Origin: Siphonodentalium dalli
Taxonomy: Eukaryota; Mollusca; Scaphopoda; Gadilida; Siphonodentaliidae
DNA length: 64,000 nt
Direction of reading: 5' to 3'
Assembly (NCBI GenBank): GCA_032622095.1
Contig: CP136063.1
Coordinates: 182,261,956-182,325,955 of the forward strand
Shown: positions 49,701 through 55,978 of the stretch, piece by piece
Layout of the letters: each line of letters starts with the position of its first letter
Numbering within the stretch: the stretch's first letter is position 1
Position numbers and translations under genes: made by a program
The notes under the pieces: model-generated
The model's database searches: none
What the model saw: the letters and a program-made list of their open reading frames with translations, nothing else
Told to the model about the DNA's origin: nothing

Positions 49701-52700
49701 TAGCCCCACCATATGAAGGAAACAATCCCCCAGAAACCCCAAGATCTGTTTTATGACCATGGAATGGAAATGATATAGATCTGTGTAGGATATGTCTCTT
49801 TTATAAAATATACTATATCTCTGGGATGGAGACACAAATTCTTGGGGACAGGGATGCTGATATTATGAAAATAGGGTTTTTTCCCCTACTTCAAGTCAAT
49901 GAGCACACCATATGAGGGAAGCAAACCCCAGTAACCCCTAATTCCCTATTTATGGCCATGGAAATGGTATATATCTGTGCAGGAGATAATAAAATATACA
50001 TGAGCTCTGGGAGTGAGGCACCAATTCTTGGGACACCAGGGACAGAGATGCTGATATGCATATGGATTTCATTTTTCAACTTTCCAGTCTGTACGGGGCT
50101 ACTACTATATATATGGGCCCATGATAATATAATATGAGATGGACTCAATCATTCACATCAGAGGGATGTAAGGGAGTGTTAGGTATTTGCGCTTAAGCGC
50201 AAATAAATTGATAGACACATATTTGCGCTTAAGCGCAAATGATTTACGCTTAAGCACAAATAAATAATAAATGTGAAAAGGGCCTCCCATACTATTTCCG
50301 CTAAAGCGCATATGATTTGGATTTAAGTATAAATGATTTGCTCTTAAGTGCAAATGATTTACACTAAGCAGAATCAGAATAAATGTGAAAACGGCTTCTC
50401 GTATAATGGCTTAAGCATAATTCATTTACGATTAAGTGTAATTAATCTATCAATGAAAATGAATGACCAGTGAGCTTAAGCGTAAATCAATTACGCTTAA
50501 GCGTAAATCAATTACGCTTAAGCGTAAATCAATTACGCTTAAGCATAAATCAATTATGCTTAAGCACACTTAAATCAATTAAGCTTAAGCACACTAGTCA
50601 TAATTCTATTACTCATAGGAGTAATTCTTTACCTACATCATATGGTTAAGCGTTAGTGAATTACGCTTTATATGTGTGCATTAAACCTGAGGCTGAGTGT
50701 AATACATTATGCTTACGTGTAATTCACTTATGCTAAAGTGCAATTAGCTAATACATGTGAAACAAGAGCTACGCTGGGCGTGCAATATACGCCCTATCTT
50801 GGGTCGGTGGACATAACTCTGGTAAAAATTGGCGGACGGAACTCAAATTTGAACTTGACCTGTGTTTTGGTGGGAGAAAGTAATATACCAAATTATCATT
50901 GAATCCGATAAGCTCTAGTAAAGTTATCATCCGGACAACAAATTTCAAGGATTTTCTAAGTCAAATTACGTCAAATAAGGGGCATAACTCCGGTGAAAAT
51001 TGGCGGACGGAACCCAAATTCGAACTTGAGCTGTCTTTTCTCCTAGTAAACCCACATACCAAATTTGATTGAGATCGGTTCACTCTAACAAAAGTTATCA
51101 TCCGGACAACAAATTTCAGGGATTTTCTAAGTCAAATTATGTCAAAAAAGGGGCCATAACTCTCGCAAAAATTATCGGATTAAAACGAAATTCGGACTTG
51201 AGCTGTATTTCGATATATGTAAAAACGGGTTTTGCGTATAAACATTCCAAAATCGAGTTATCATCCGGAAACCAAAAAACATAAGAAAAAGGGGCATAAC
51301 TCTGCCAAAAATTGTCGGACAGAACCCAAGTACGAACTTGACCTGTGTTTTGGTGGGAGAAAGTAATATACCAAATTTGGATTCATTCCGATAAACTATA
51401 CTAAAGTTATCATCCGGACAACAAATTTCAAGGATTTTCTAAGTAAAAAAACGTCAAATAAGGGGCATAACTCTGGTGAAAATTGGCGGGCGGAACCTAA
51501 ATTCGAACTTGAACTTACTTTTCGGCTAATAAACCCACATACCTAATTTTACTAATTTTGGTTCACTCTAACTAAAGTTATCATCCGGACAACAGGTTAA
51601 CGGACGGACGCCCGCCCGGACGGACAGACCAATACTATAATACGGCCTTTTTTTCAAAAGGGCGTATAAAAAGGCCTTCCATTATAGTTATCATATATCA
51701 GAATGAATAGTGCTGACTAAAGCTTGACAACAGAATTTGCCCTTAAAAATATTTCATGGCCAATGAGCTAACAAATGGTCAGTATTGGCATATTGAATAC
51801 CAATTATTGTACTATTGTACAGGTATAATGTAATTAAACAGTTTTGAGTTACAAAAGTAAGACAACTCTTTCTGCACGGTACTGTGCTTGCGGCCAGATT
51901 GATGTAAAAATTCGGTCAATGCGCTTACAATTTTCTATAAATAGTAACATTTTGGAATTATTACCTCTCGATCACTGTTCGATTATAATCTTTGCCACTA
52001 ACTCGGCCAATGTTCTTCCGCTTGTGATTTCACGCAACAATTCCCTTTCTATTCCTTCCCTGTCGAATTGACTACCGATTGCGATGTCAATTAGTTTTTC
52101 GCTTTAATATTCTGATGTGACGCTATTCCAGCGAACGGTCATCCTCCCTAGAAGCCATTTCTGAGAAGTGAGAACGAAACCCGATTCAATCCCAATCGTG
52201 TCGGAAGTGCTCGGGCATTTCCGTGACTGCACAAGACAACGATTCGGTTTGTTTTTTCGTGTTATTATGGCGAGATTAATCGGGACGATTGATGAAATAG
52301 AAATAGTTAGCCAAATGGCCGTATAATGTGTACAAACTGACTTCAGGATGGGGGATTTCGTGTATCTGAGTTATTTTATTCACTCTTCCCACAGAATGAC
52401 GCAGGGAACTCAATTGTGAGGTTCAATTTACGTTTCATATCACTTTAAATCATGATGCAATCTTTCAGTGGAGAAACAGACCATGCATGATGATAATTCA
52501 ATGAGCAATATGGAATAAAGATCTGTTTTTAAAAGTACATGGATTAATTCTTACTTTACTAAATGGATTCTCCCACCCAGTTATAAAAGTATATATTGGC
52601 ATGGTCTATTATTCATTTGGAGAGGTGCTCAGTAAAAATGAGCAAACAACAGACAGGCAGAAAAAAATAATACAAGTACAGAAGGATTCTGATATATTGG

Positions 52701-54597
52701 TGAGAAATGATCAGATAATAAGTTATCTGAACAATTCCTGAGGGAACCACTCATCACTTCAGTATTTAGTAAAGAAAGTGTCAATTCTTACTTAATGTGG
52801 TATTGTTGTAGCTGAGTGGTTGAAGGCAGTTGTGATTCTTCTAGTTTCAATATCACCTGAAAAATAAATGTGTCATTTCTGTTAGAGGAGCAGAGTTTCT
52901 TTTAGGGTCCCGTTCCCCTAGCCCAAATTTCCTCTGCGACATATTCCCTACCCGATCTAAATATTAATGCCTACCACGTCCCAATAGGGAATGAGAAATA
53001 AAGATAATTTTATTTGCCCGCTGATTGCTGCATTTACTGGAAAGATAATTCCCTTCAGGGCTAAACTGTCTACACATATCAACAATTGCTGCCTTATTCT
53101 GGAAGATATTGAAGTGGTCATCACTAAAAGCAACATGGTTGATTCTGCCTGGTTACTTCACGATTAAATTGTCAAATAACACACTGTTCTCATTTATGAT
53201 CATGTAGGCCAGGTCCAGATGTTAGCCGCTGAAGGTAGATCAGGATTATTTCATGGTACTAAAATGTTTTCATTTATGTAGTGAAGTCATCCAGAAAAAT
53301 AAATTGACATTCTTCCACTCATTTATAAAAGTATACACTTGAGGAATGGTCTATTATTCATCTGGAGGGGTTTTCAGGAAAAATAAACAGACAACAGATA
53401 ATAGAAGTACAGAAGGGGTCCTATTTATTGGAGGGATAAGTTCAGATAATAAGGTCGTTTGTTGAACTTATTATCTGAACATTCCTTAAGGGAACTACTT
53501 GTCAATGAGTATTTAAAAAAGAAAGTATTAAACAAGACAAGAGACTCCATATTTATTTAGGAAATGAGTGATCACTCACTTTACAAACTTTCTGCTACAT
53601 GTATGACAAACACAGGCTATCTGGACAGGGACATCCTTGTTTGGGGGGGGGGTGAGTTCCAGCGGACACCTCAACCTTTCCAACTGGTTAGTAAATTCTT
53701 CTATGGTTAGACAATGTCCAGCTAATGGCCATTTCAGTCTAAATAATGAAAATGATACCGAAAGTAACTAAATGATTTAATCTCTGTCTAGAAATTAGGT
53801 ACTTTACATTAAATGCTAAACTTGATGTTGATTCAAGCACAAATTTTTCAACTGTTGAAATTATTTGATCAAAGTTGCTCATCAAATGTGCCACCTTAAG
53901 GGAACTACTACAGTAAATAAAGAATTAAACAAGACAAGAGACTCCATATTTATTATGGAAATGAGTGATCACTCACTCTTCTAACTTTCTGCTACATGTA
54001 TGACAAAAAAGGCTATCTGGTCAGTGACATCCTTGTTGTGGGGGGGGGGGGGGGGGGTTGAGTTCCAGCTGATACCTTAAACTTTCCAACTGGTTAGTAA
54101 ATTCATCTATGTTTACAAAATGTCCAACTAATGGCCATTTCAGTCTAAATAATGAAACTGAAAGTAGCAAAATGATAAAATCTTGGTCTAAAAGTTAGGT
54201 ACTTTACATTAAATGCTAACTGGATGTTGATTCAAGCCCGAAATTTTCAAATGTTGAATTTTTTTTATCAAAGTTGGGATAAAATGAGATACCCTACCCT
54301 TATCCTTGTATCTAGTAGCCTAGTTCCGAGCCAACAACAAGACTCTGTGAACTTTCCCTGTGGTCGACTGTATTCAATATTATTATCACTGTTAGTGTCC
54401 CAACTTGATACAGATGAAGGAAATTGTTAAAACACTGTTTCCTATGTCAGAAGTACCCCCAAAAGTTTCACAGTAAAAGCAAACACCAGTACATAGTACT
54501 ACATACCGCATTGTGCAAGACCATCTTCTTCAGAGACTTGACGTCTTCACTTAATGTGGCAGACATCAGAAAGGCTTGATATATCTTTGGTAGATGC
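24221..54597 (-). CDS. DDX56: DEAD-box ATP-dependent RNA helicase DDX56 (12 C-terminal coding exons)
   Basis: DDX56 is a nucleolar RNA helicase needed for 60S ribosomal subunit assembly (family knowledge). Coding exons in gene order: 54597-54507, 52856-52792, 46252-46148, 44732-44661, 41037-40921, 40532-40413, 36618-36521, 35247-35174, 34701-34612, 30533-30428, 27849-27740, 24292-24221. All have AG acceptors and GT donors, and reading phase is kept across all eleven junctions, giving about 373 residues. Visible motifs: [13 protein letters not shown] (III), GKSILFVKS (IV), [16 protein letters not shown] (V), [12 protein letters not shown] (VI), [24 protein letters not shown] and a lysine-rich C-terminus. 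The DDX56-type insertion before motif V is present and polar. The N-terminal half (Q motif, Walker A, DEAD) is not found before 64000. Introns are filled with transposons and minisatellites. Identification is very secure. Confidence 0.95.
24349..24774. mobile_element. Foldback element (terminal and internal palindromes), 426 bp
   Basis: The outer inverted repeats 24349-24387 and 24735-24774 (cctgcaaatagtgtgtctgt...) match at nearly every position. Inside, each half holds its own palindrome: gcagaatgaggtcctc ... gggtcctcattctgc at about 24374-24461, and a similar one at 24656-24752. It lies in the last intron of DDX56. No clear target duplication was found. Confidence 0.75.
24814..25535. mobile_element. 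Non-autonomous hAT-like element, 722 bp
   Basis: Ends CAGTGTTCGCACTG and, in reverse complement, CATTGTTCGCACTG. Flanks atgtaggt (24806-24813) and atataggt (25536-25543), 7 of 8 identical. Sub-terminal 'tggccaa' words cluster at both ends. Lies in the last DDX56 intron. Confidence 0.85.
25593..26488. mobile_element. Harbinger-like element with TTA duplication, 896 bp
   Basis: Terminal inverted repeats of about 35 bp starting GGCCACAGGAAGTTGATTCT and GGCCATAGGAAGTTGATTCT, flanked on both sides by TTA (25590-25592 and 26489-26491). PIF/Harbinger elements duplicate TWA and often start GGCC or similar (family knowledge). Inside, 25626-25760 repeats 'ggcaggcaggttttta' and 'ccaaaatttaccgg'. At 25980-26260 a minus-strand frame ([17 protein letters not shown]...) looks protein-like but matches nothing I recognise; it may be captured sequence. 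Confidence 0.75.
26689..26818. repeat. Imperfect hairpin
   Basis: aagaaattgatgtagtttga...attgaagg pairs with ccttcaat...tcaatctacattcatttctt. Arms are about 40 bp with an irregular 45-bp loop. It lacks CGAG words. Intronic. Confidence 0.75.
27364..27658. mobile_element. Short inverted-repeat element with 5-bp duplication, 295 bp
   Basis: Ends CAGGGAAATATCCAGGG and, in reverse complement, CAGGGACAAATCCAGAG. ACAAT lies on each side (27359-27363 and 27659-27663). The CAGGG ends are hAT-like, but the duplication is 5 bp and not 8; some hAT groups with 5-bp duplications are known. Internal 'gtccccaaa' words repeat. Confidence 0.65.
27740..27849 (-). CDS. DDX56: DDX56 exon (basic C-terminal region)
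   Basis: 110 bp, [19 protein letters not shown] then [18 protein letters not shown]. Acceptor gatatttcag, donor GTACTC. It continues VPDYI|VP across the splice, as in other DDX56 proteins. Basic residues suit the nucleolar-targeting tail. Confidence 0.9.
27850..28635. other. DDX56 intron, no further feature
   Basis: AT-rich intronic sequence between exon 27740-27849 and the 31-bp array. No element boundary is recognised. Confidence 0.5.
28636..30452 (-). repeat. 31-bp minisatellite made of an exon end plus its 5' splice site, about 58 copies
   Basis: In gene sense each unit reads CATGTTCCTGATTATATTG followed by GTGAGTATGAAG, or a variant starting TTTGTTCYTTATTATATTG. The first unit in gene direction is the end of the DDX56 exon 30428-30533, with the real donor. 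Every further copy, all intronic, carries the same ATATTG/GTGAGT context. Two main types (Atg and Aaac on the plus strand) are interspersed in a mixed order, and one unit near 29030 lacks a base. The near identity of copies indicates recent expansion or homogenisation. Confidence 0.95.
30428..30533 (-). CDS. DDX56: DDX56 exon ([14 protein letters not shown]) at the head of the donor minisatellite
   Basis: 106 bp, [20 protein letters not shown] then [15 protein letters not shown]. Acceptor catctacag, donor GTGAGT. The last 20 or so exonic bases and the donor are the founder unit of the 31-bp array that fills the adjoining 1.8 kb of intron. Confidence 0.94.
30702..31854. mobile_element. Non-autonomous hAT-like element, 1153 bp
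   Basis: Perfect 8-bp duplication GAACAATG at 30694-30701 and 31855-31862. Perfect 11-bp terminal inverted repeats CAGGCCTCAGC / GCTGAGGCCTG. Short 'gggagacttcaggaaatt' repeats lie inside the left end and 'gcgaagtcaggcga' words inside the right end. No transposase. Intronic in DDX56. Confidence 0.93.
31901..32605. mobile_element. Non-autonomous hAT-like element, 705 bp
   Basis: Perfect 8-bp duplication CTTGAGAG at 31893-31900 and 32606-32613. Ends TAGGGCTCTGCGAATC and, in reverse complement, TAGGGCCCTGTGAATC. Both sub-terminal regions contain many 'ttcgaatcgaatc' words, probably binding sites. It lies 38 bp from the preceding hAT element's duplication. Confidence 0.93.
32868..34116. mobile_element. 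TTAA-flanked palindromic element, split by a nested insertion
   Basis: The left end is TTAA at 32868 followed by ccctcccatgactgg and 'ccctgtgccaatacattctc'; the right end is ...gtcatgaaatggTTAA (34113-34116). An inner palindrome at 33998-34066 reads gccagtgcattctcttatat and back. Related ends occur at 34945-35128 and 36474. TTAA target sites and CCCT ends suggest a piggyBac-like origin. The hAT-like element at 32966-33947 interrupts it. Confidence 0.6.
32966..33947. mobile_element. Nested hAT-like element, 982 bp
   Basis: Ends TAGGGCTTCA and TGAAGCCCTA (10 bp perfect). Flanks atcgcata and ctcacatc match at only 5 of 8 positions, but both align to the host element's 'ctcgcata' word, which supports an insertion there. 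Sub-terminal 'ggtatttagtc' words recur at both ends. Confidence 0.65.
34612..34701 (-). CDS. DDX56: DDX56 exon ([14 protein letters not shown])
   Basis: 90 bp, exactly 30 codons, [19 protein letters not shown] then [11 protein letters not shown]. Acceptor attccag, donor GTAATT. This helical stretch is strongly conserved in DDX56. Confidence 0.94.
34945..35128. mobile_element. TTAA-flanked palindromic element, copy 2
   Basis: TTAA at 34945-34948 and 35125-35128. Two successive palindromes built on 'gcattctcttatatatgtga' and its complement. The right end reads ...tttcaagtcatggaagagTTAA, matching in inverted orientation the left end at 32868. It lies between two DDX56 exons, with the right end only 46 bp from exon 35174-35247. 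Confidence 0.65.
35174..35247 (-). CDS. DDX56: DDX56 exon ([17 protein letters not shown])
   Basis: 74 bp, [19 protein letters not shown] then RYRAK. Acceptor ttgacag, donor GTAAGG. The EGFRYR word is diagnostic of DDX56/Dbp9. Confidence 0.93.
35609..35690. repeat. Hairpin
   Basis: agtaattaaaggtacttaat...gatcaga pairs with tctgatcgg...tacctttaattact over 29 bp with two mismatches and a 22-nt loop. Intronic; no other feature. Confidence 0.8.
36390..36477. mobile_element. TTAA-flanked palindromic element, right-end fragment
   Basis: gggagactcaaatatataag then gaatgcactggcac, gttttcgcaatatttcagg and TTAA at 36474-36477 match the right ends of the copies at 34116 and 35128. No left arm was found. 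It ends 44 bp from exon 36521-36618. Confidence 0.6.
36521..36618 (-). CDS. DDX56: DDX56 exon completing motif VI
   Basis: 98 bp, [19 protein letters not shown] then [13 protein letters not shown]. It completes HRVGRTARG. Acceptor actttcag, donor GTAAGA. Confidence 0.92.
37240..37440. repeat. Tandem duplication, about 130 bp
   Basis: 'cattgggggccatcagcaag' and 'taacgaaagtatatcataaa' at 37247 recur at about 37377 as 'tattgggggccataggcaag' and 'taactaaagtatataataaa', followed in both by '...actttttgagtg' or '...actttttcagtg'. The second copy runs into hairpin P4. Confidence 0.7.
37421..37573. repeat. Long hairpin P4 with same-orientation CGAG (CTCG) words
   Basis: Arms of about 70 bp with a 4-nt loop (taaa). 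The centre reads ttccACTCGTggc / gccACTCGTgga, so CTCG keeps one orientation in otherwise inverted arms. A second symmetric break (ctcATTCATgat against the complement ctcATGAGTgat) fits a decayed pair of the same words. It lies in the DDX56 intron between exons 36618 and 40413. Confidence 0.8.
37663..38277. mobile_element. Element with 28-bp terminal inverted repeats, 615 bp
   Basis: cgtgtagtataaggaaaaca...caacat at the left and its complement atgttgagtgttttccttat...accacacg at the right, with one mismatch. Interior has repeated 'cgcgaatcaccgg' and 'cgcggtgatt' words. No clear target duplication; superfamily not assigned. Confidence 0.75.
38278..39126. other. DDX56 intron, no recognised feature
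   Basis: AT-rich sequence with one 68-codon open frame lacking motifs. No element boundary seen. Confidence 0.5.
39127..40337. repeat. 40-bp minisatellite, about 30 copies
   Basis: Unit gctagcttatgtgtgtgttt + agctgtggttcgttaattac. Central copies are almost identical; a few have gctagctc for gctagctt, and the leftmost copies vary in length of the gt run. The array ends 75 bp from the DDX56 exon 40413-40532, within its downstream intron. Confidence 0.97.
40413..40532 (-). CDS. DDX56: DDX56 exon with motifs V and VI
   Basis: 120 bp, [19 protein letters not shown] then [20 protein letters not shown]. It holds motif V (RGID) and most of motif VI (HRxGR). Acceptor tttccag; the donor is GTTTGT, weaker than others in the gene. 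A 40-bp minisatellite begins about 75 bp further into the intron. Confidence 0.93.
40921..41037 (-). CDS. DDX56: DDX56 exon (IIASDE and lineage-variable insertion)
   Basis: 117 bp, [20 protein letters not shown] followed by a polar stretch [18 protein letters not shown]. The acceptor is atttcacag at 41038. A potential start ATGAGC at 40981 lies inside this exon and is not a start codon. The polar stretch occupies the position of the insertion that distinguishes DDX56 from other DEAD-box proteins. Confidence 0.93.
41345..42062 (-). pseudogene. Decayed hAT transposase fragment
   Basis: From 42062 the frame reads [15 protein letters not shown], then [19 protein letters not shown] and [21 protein letters not shown]. 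These are the segments around the start of the RNase H-like core in hAT transposases, where 'PF..VE..gF' and 'T.D.WT' are usual (family knowledge). Here VTFYHW has Tyr where the first catalytic Asp is expected. After the TGA at about 41507 the same frame continues through two more stops to [10 protein letters not shown]...DAL, the conserved CxxH block. No BED finger or C-terminal dimerisation region is seen. The copy lies in a DDX56 intron on the same strand. Confidence 0.8.
42530..43215 (+). repeat. R1-type repeat units, diverged
   Basis: About four units with 'cccattt.aacaaatctg.a.ccagtc', 'ccaaggaccctccatac', 'ataagctaaatagg' and 'aagaattactatggg.gaa.agttatgtccctgg'. Related to 150-735 and 43800-44196 but more diverged. 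Just before it, 42284-42500 has 'ggtctccgttgagcagcgtggtg' and C-rich words resembling the ends of the hAT-like element at 19093. Confidence 0.75.
43216..43599. other. DDX56 intron between R1 copies
   Basis: No gene or repeat recognised. It contains no DDX56 exon; the flanking exons (41037 and 44661) join in phase. Confidence 0.5.
43600..44196 (+). repeat. R1 repeat with poly-T, copy 2
   Basis: 43605-43800 matches the module at 1081-1270, with two poly-T runs (about 43711-43740 and 43750-43767). 43810-44196 matches 170-732 down to the shared tail gtgatgactatagctccacc ... caggtgagcta. Confidence 0.85.
44661..44732 (-). CDS. DDX56: DDX56 exon ([14 protein letters not shown])
   Basis: 72 bp, [20 protein letters not shown] then QNS. 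Acceptor ttttttccag, donor GTGAGA. Corresponds to the strand and helix after motif IV in helicase domain 2. Confidence 0.92.
44955..45850. mobile_element. Foldback element with hairpins at both ends
   Basis: The left end holds agtactatttttcatgcacc / ggtgcgcaaatttaaaactg...aaaaaatagtac, which folds on itself. The right end (45770-45845) carries gtgcgcgaatttaaaactga...gaaaaatagtacta, also folding, and its outer part is complementary to the left end (aaattcacgcagtactattt). A stretch at 45600-45650 (gggattggaggacaagtgct) is the inverse of 6680-6700. Confidence 0.6.
46148..46252 (-). CDS. DDX56: DDX56 exon with motif IV region
   Basis: 105 bp, [19 protein letters not shown] then [15 protein letters not shown]. 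Acceptor tttctttttag, donor GTGAGT. It begins with one base completing a lysine codon and ends two bases into the next. Confidence 0.93.
46253..48576. other. DDX56 intron, unclassified
   Basis: No gene is supported. A plus-strand ATG at 46934 opens [14 protein letters not shown] but stops after 24 codons without a convincing donor. Frames at 46676-47035 (minus) and 47735-47926 (plus) have no recognised domain. No clear element ends. Confidence 0.45.
48577..49200. repeat. Palindromic element with CTTAAG motifs (A)
   Basis: The inverted pair 48742-48772 and 49045-49075 (agccaaattaacatttaata...) matches at 30 of 31 positions. The interior and flanks contain many copies of small palindromes around GCTTAAGC, such as attgcgcttaagcgcaat, most decayed to gcttaagt or similar. 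A poly-C run is at 48779-48793. Non-coding. Confidence 0.75.
49201..50600. repeat. Large nested palindrome with CTTAAG motifs (B)
   Basis: The 33-bp perfect inverted pair 49513-49545 and 50258-50290 (atgggaggcccttttcacat...) and a longer imperfect pair 49258-49321 and 50134-50198 (gcaaatacct...gagtccatctca) define a foldback. Motifs tttgcgcttaagcgcaaat and ttacgcttaagcgtaa repeat throughout. The loop (about 49690-50060) is a diverged direct repeat of about 200 bp (caccatatgaaggaaac, tttatgaccatgg). Confidence 0.75.
50460..50760. repeat. Tandem TTACGCTTAAGCGTAA array and decayed flanks
   Basis: A 21-bp unit (attacgcttaagcgtaaatca) repeats about four times from about 50473, then decays (cttaagcata, cttaagcaca). 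Each unit is itself a near-perfect palindrome centred on CTTAAG. Confidence 0.85.
50761..51670 (+). repeat. Dispersed repeat (family R2), about 172-bp units
   Basis: Five units marked by 'ggcataactc.ggtgaaaatt' and 'ggcggacgga' at about 50810, 50984, 51158, 51295 and 51467. Each contains 'gttatcatccggacaac' and 'tttctaagtcaaa'. The last is followed by gacggacgcccgcccggacg and a short hairpin (ggcctttttt...aaaaaggcc, about 51645-51676). Non-coding; same general plan as R1. Confidence 0.8.
51671..52599. other. DDX56 intron; small coding-like stretch on minus strand
   Basis: On the minus strand around 52090-51960 a frame without ATG reads [20 protein letters not shown] then [21 protein letters not shown] and a stop. 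It looks protein-like and amphipathic but matches no family I recognise and has no convincing splice sites, so I do not call a gene. Confidence 0.35.
52600..53510. repeat. Diverged direct duplication flanking an exon
   Basis: 52600-52760 (tctattattcatttggagagg, acaacagacaggcag, acaagtacagaagg, cagataataag...ttatctgaacaattcctgag) recurs at 53335-53510 with the same words. The second copy has a palindrome ttcagataataaggtcgttt...gaacttattatctgaa. The DDX56 exon 52792-52856 lies just after the first copy. Confidence 0.7.
52792..52856 (-). CDS. DDX56: DDX56 exon (LKLEESQLP region)
   Basis: 65 bp, [20 protein letters not shown] then I. It joins NA|VILKLEE from the previous exon in phase 0. Acceptor tttttcag, donor GTAAGA. 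The LxLEESQLP stretch is typical of DDX56 proteins. Confidence 0.92.
53510..54275. repeat. Tandem duplication, about 390 bp, with poly-G
   Basis: 53515-53880 and 53905-54270 share 'aaacaagacaagagactcca', 'aatgagtgatcactcact', 'ctgctacatgtatgacaaa', a poly-G run (53643 and 54040) and 'ttccaactggttagtaaatt'. The poly-G and 'ttccaact' words resemble the interior of the hAT-like element at 19093. Confidence 0.8.
54507..54597 (-). CDS. DDX56: DDX56 exon with motif III (SAT)
   Basis: 91 bp. Encodes [19 protein letters not shown] then [11 protein letters not shown], which includes helicase motif III SAT. Acceptor tatcacag, donor GTATGT. It begins with the third base of a codon and ends in phase 0. 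This is the most 5' exon I can find in the window. Confidence 0.93.
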
Positions 54598-54859
54598 CTG
54601 TGATAGATAATAAGATATCAATATTAAATTTTTCTGATTTATCTTGACCATTCAATAGATTGTTTCTCAACTGAAAATGTAGATCATGCCATGAATCTCT
54701 ACTGTAGTTGAGATCATGTTCCACCTGTTCAAAACTTGGAAACAAATTTATCTTCTGAAGGGGAATGTTACAAATTGAAAAATAACACAGGTAATACATT
54801 TCCTTGTTATACCCCAAACCTCCCCCCCGCAACAAAGTTGTGGGGGGGGGGGGGGTACA

Positions 54860-55315
54860 CTGGAATCAGCTTGTCCGTCGTCTGTCCGTCATGGACACAA
54901 ATTTGTCCAGAGTTTTTCTCAGTCGTTTTTTATCATTTTCCGTGAAATTGACCATCAACCACCATCGGAACCTGTGCACCTGCGATTATGACGTCTGTCG
55001 GACTTTTTTGATGGAGTTATCCCCCTTTTTCGACTTTTCGCAACATGTTTAATTTTGTCCAGGCTATTATTCCTACATATTTTAGGTCAATGTTTTTGAA
55101 ACTTGGAAACAGATATTTAGTACCATGGGAACCTGTGCACCTTTGATTATGACGTCTGTCCGACTTTTTTTGTGGAGTTATTCCCCTTTTTCAACTTAGA
55201 ACATTTTCGCAACATGCATAATTTTGTCCGAGCTTTTATTCCTACATTTTTCGGTCAATAGGTTTAGGATTAGGATTAGGGGTTAGGGTTGTGCACATGC
55301 AATGGGAATCTGTTA
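54860..55315. repeat. Two 170-bp units and a telomere-like stretch
   Basis: 'ggaacctgtgcacctgcgat', 'tatgacgtctgtcggac' and 'cgcaacatgtttaattttgt' at 54970-55065 recur at 55128-55225. At 55262-55289 'tttaggattaggattagggg' then 'ttaggg' is a short degenerate telomere-like tract, probably accidental. Confidence 0.7.
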
Positions 55316-55978
55316 GGCCAAAAAAAAAAAGGTTTTGGTTCTCAGGCCCCGCCGCATTGAATAAAAAGGGCCGCATTAGGCCTTGTTATTGCAATGCCTG
55401 ATGTTATGACAGAAAAACTTACAAAAAAAATAAAAAAAATGTTTTTATTTTTTTTAATTTTATAACATGTCCATATATAGTAGATATGTGTTGAATATTA
55501 GTGTGCATTGAGCTCTAGCATGTAATGTGTTAAAAAGTGACTTGCAGGCTTACAACATGAAGTAGATGATTAACTGATCCTCATGCTCTTCTCACAATTA
55601 GCCACTGTGAACTAACTTACACTAATTGTAACTCCATACACTTGAAAGGCACACCATTAAATTCAGGATCACATATTAGAATGGGGAGGTGTCAGTTTTT
55701 AGACAACAATAACAGTAGTTAATGTCAGGGGGCATCATATAATGTTAGGTAATCCCCGTCATGCACTGGTAGTACAATGTCATTTTTATATAAGATTAAA
55801 TGAGTGCATATGCATAACAGTTCCCTCTACATTTCTGGTTATTACTAGACAGAGGAAGGTATCTTTGTCCATGCTTACTATGTGCAGAAAAAAATAAAAA
55901 ATAAAAATAAAACCCTCCCTCCCTCACTGATTTGAGAAAAAAATTGCCCGAGAACCAAAACTCTTTTTTTGTTTGGCC
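55316..55978. mobile_element. Harbinger-like element with TTA duplication, 663 bp
   Basis: TTA at 55313-55315 and 55979-55981. Terminal inverted repeats GGCCAAAAAAAAAAAGG then TTTTGGTTCTC and, in reverse complement, GGCCAAACAAAAAAAGA then GTTTTGGTTCTC. Same end type (GGCC, TTA) as 25593-26488. No coding capacity. Confidence 0.75.

Noticed and set aside
55262-55289. Telomere-like TTAGGG stretch
   Set aside because: Only a few irregular units (TTAGGAT, TTAGGGG); consistent with chance or a short degenerate repeat.
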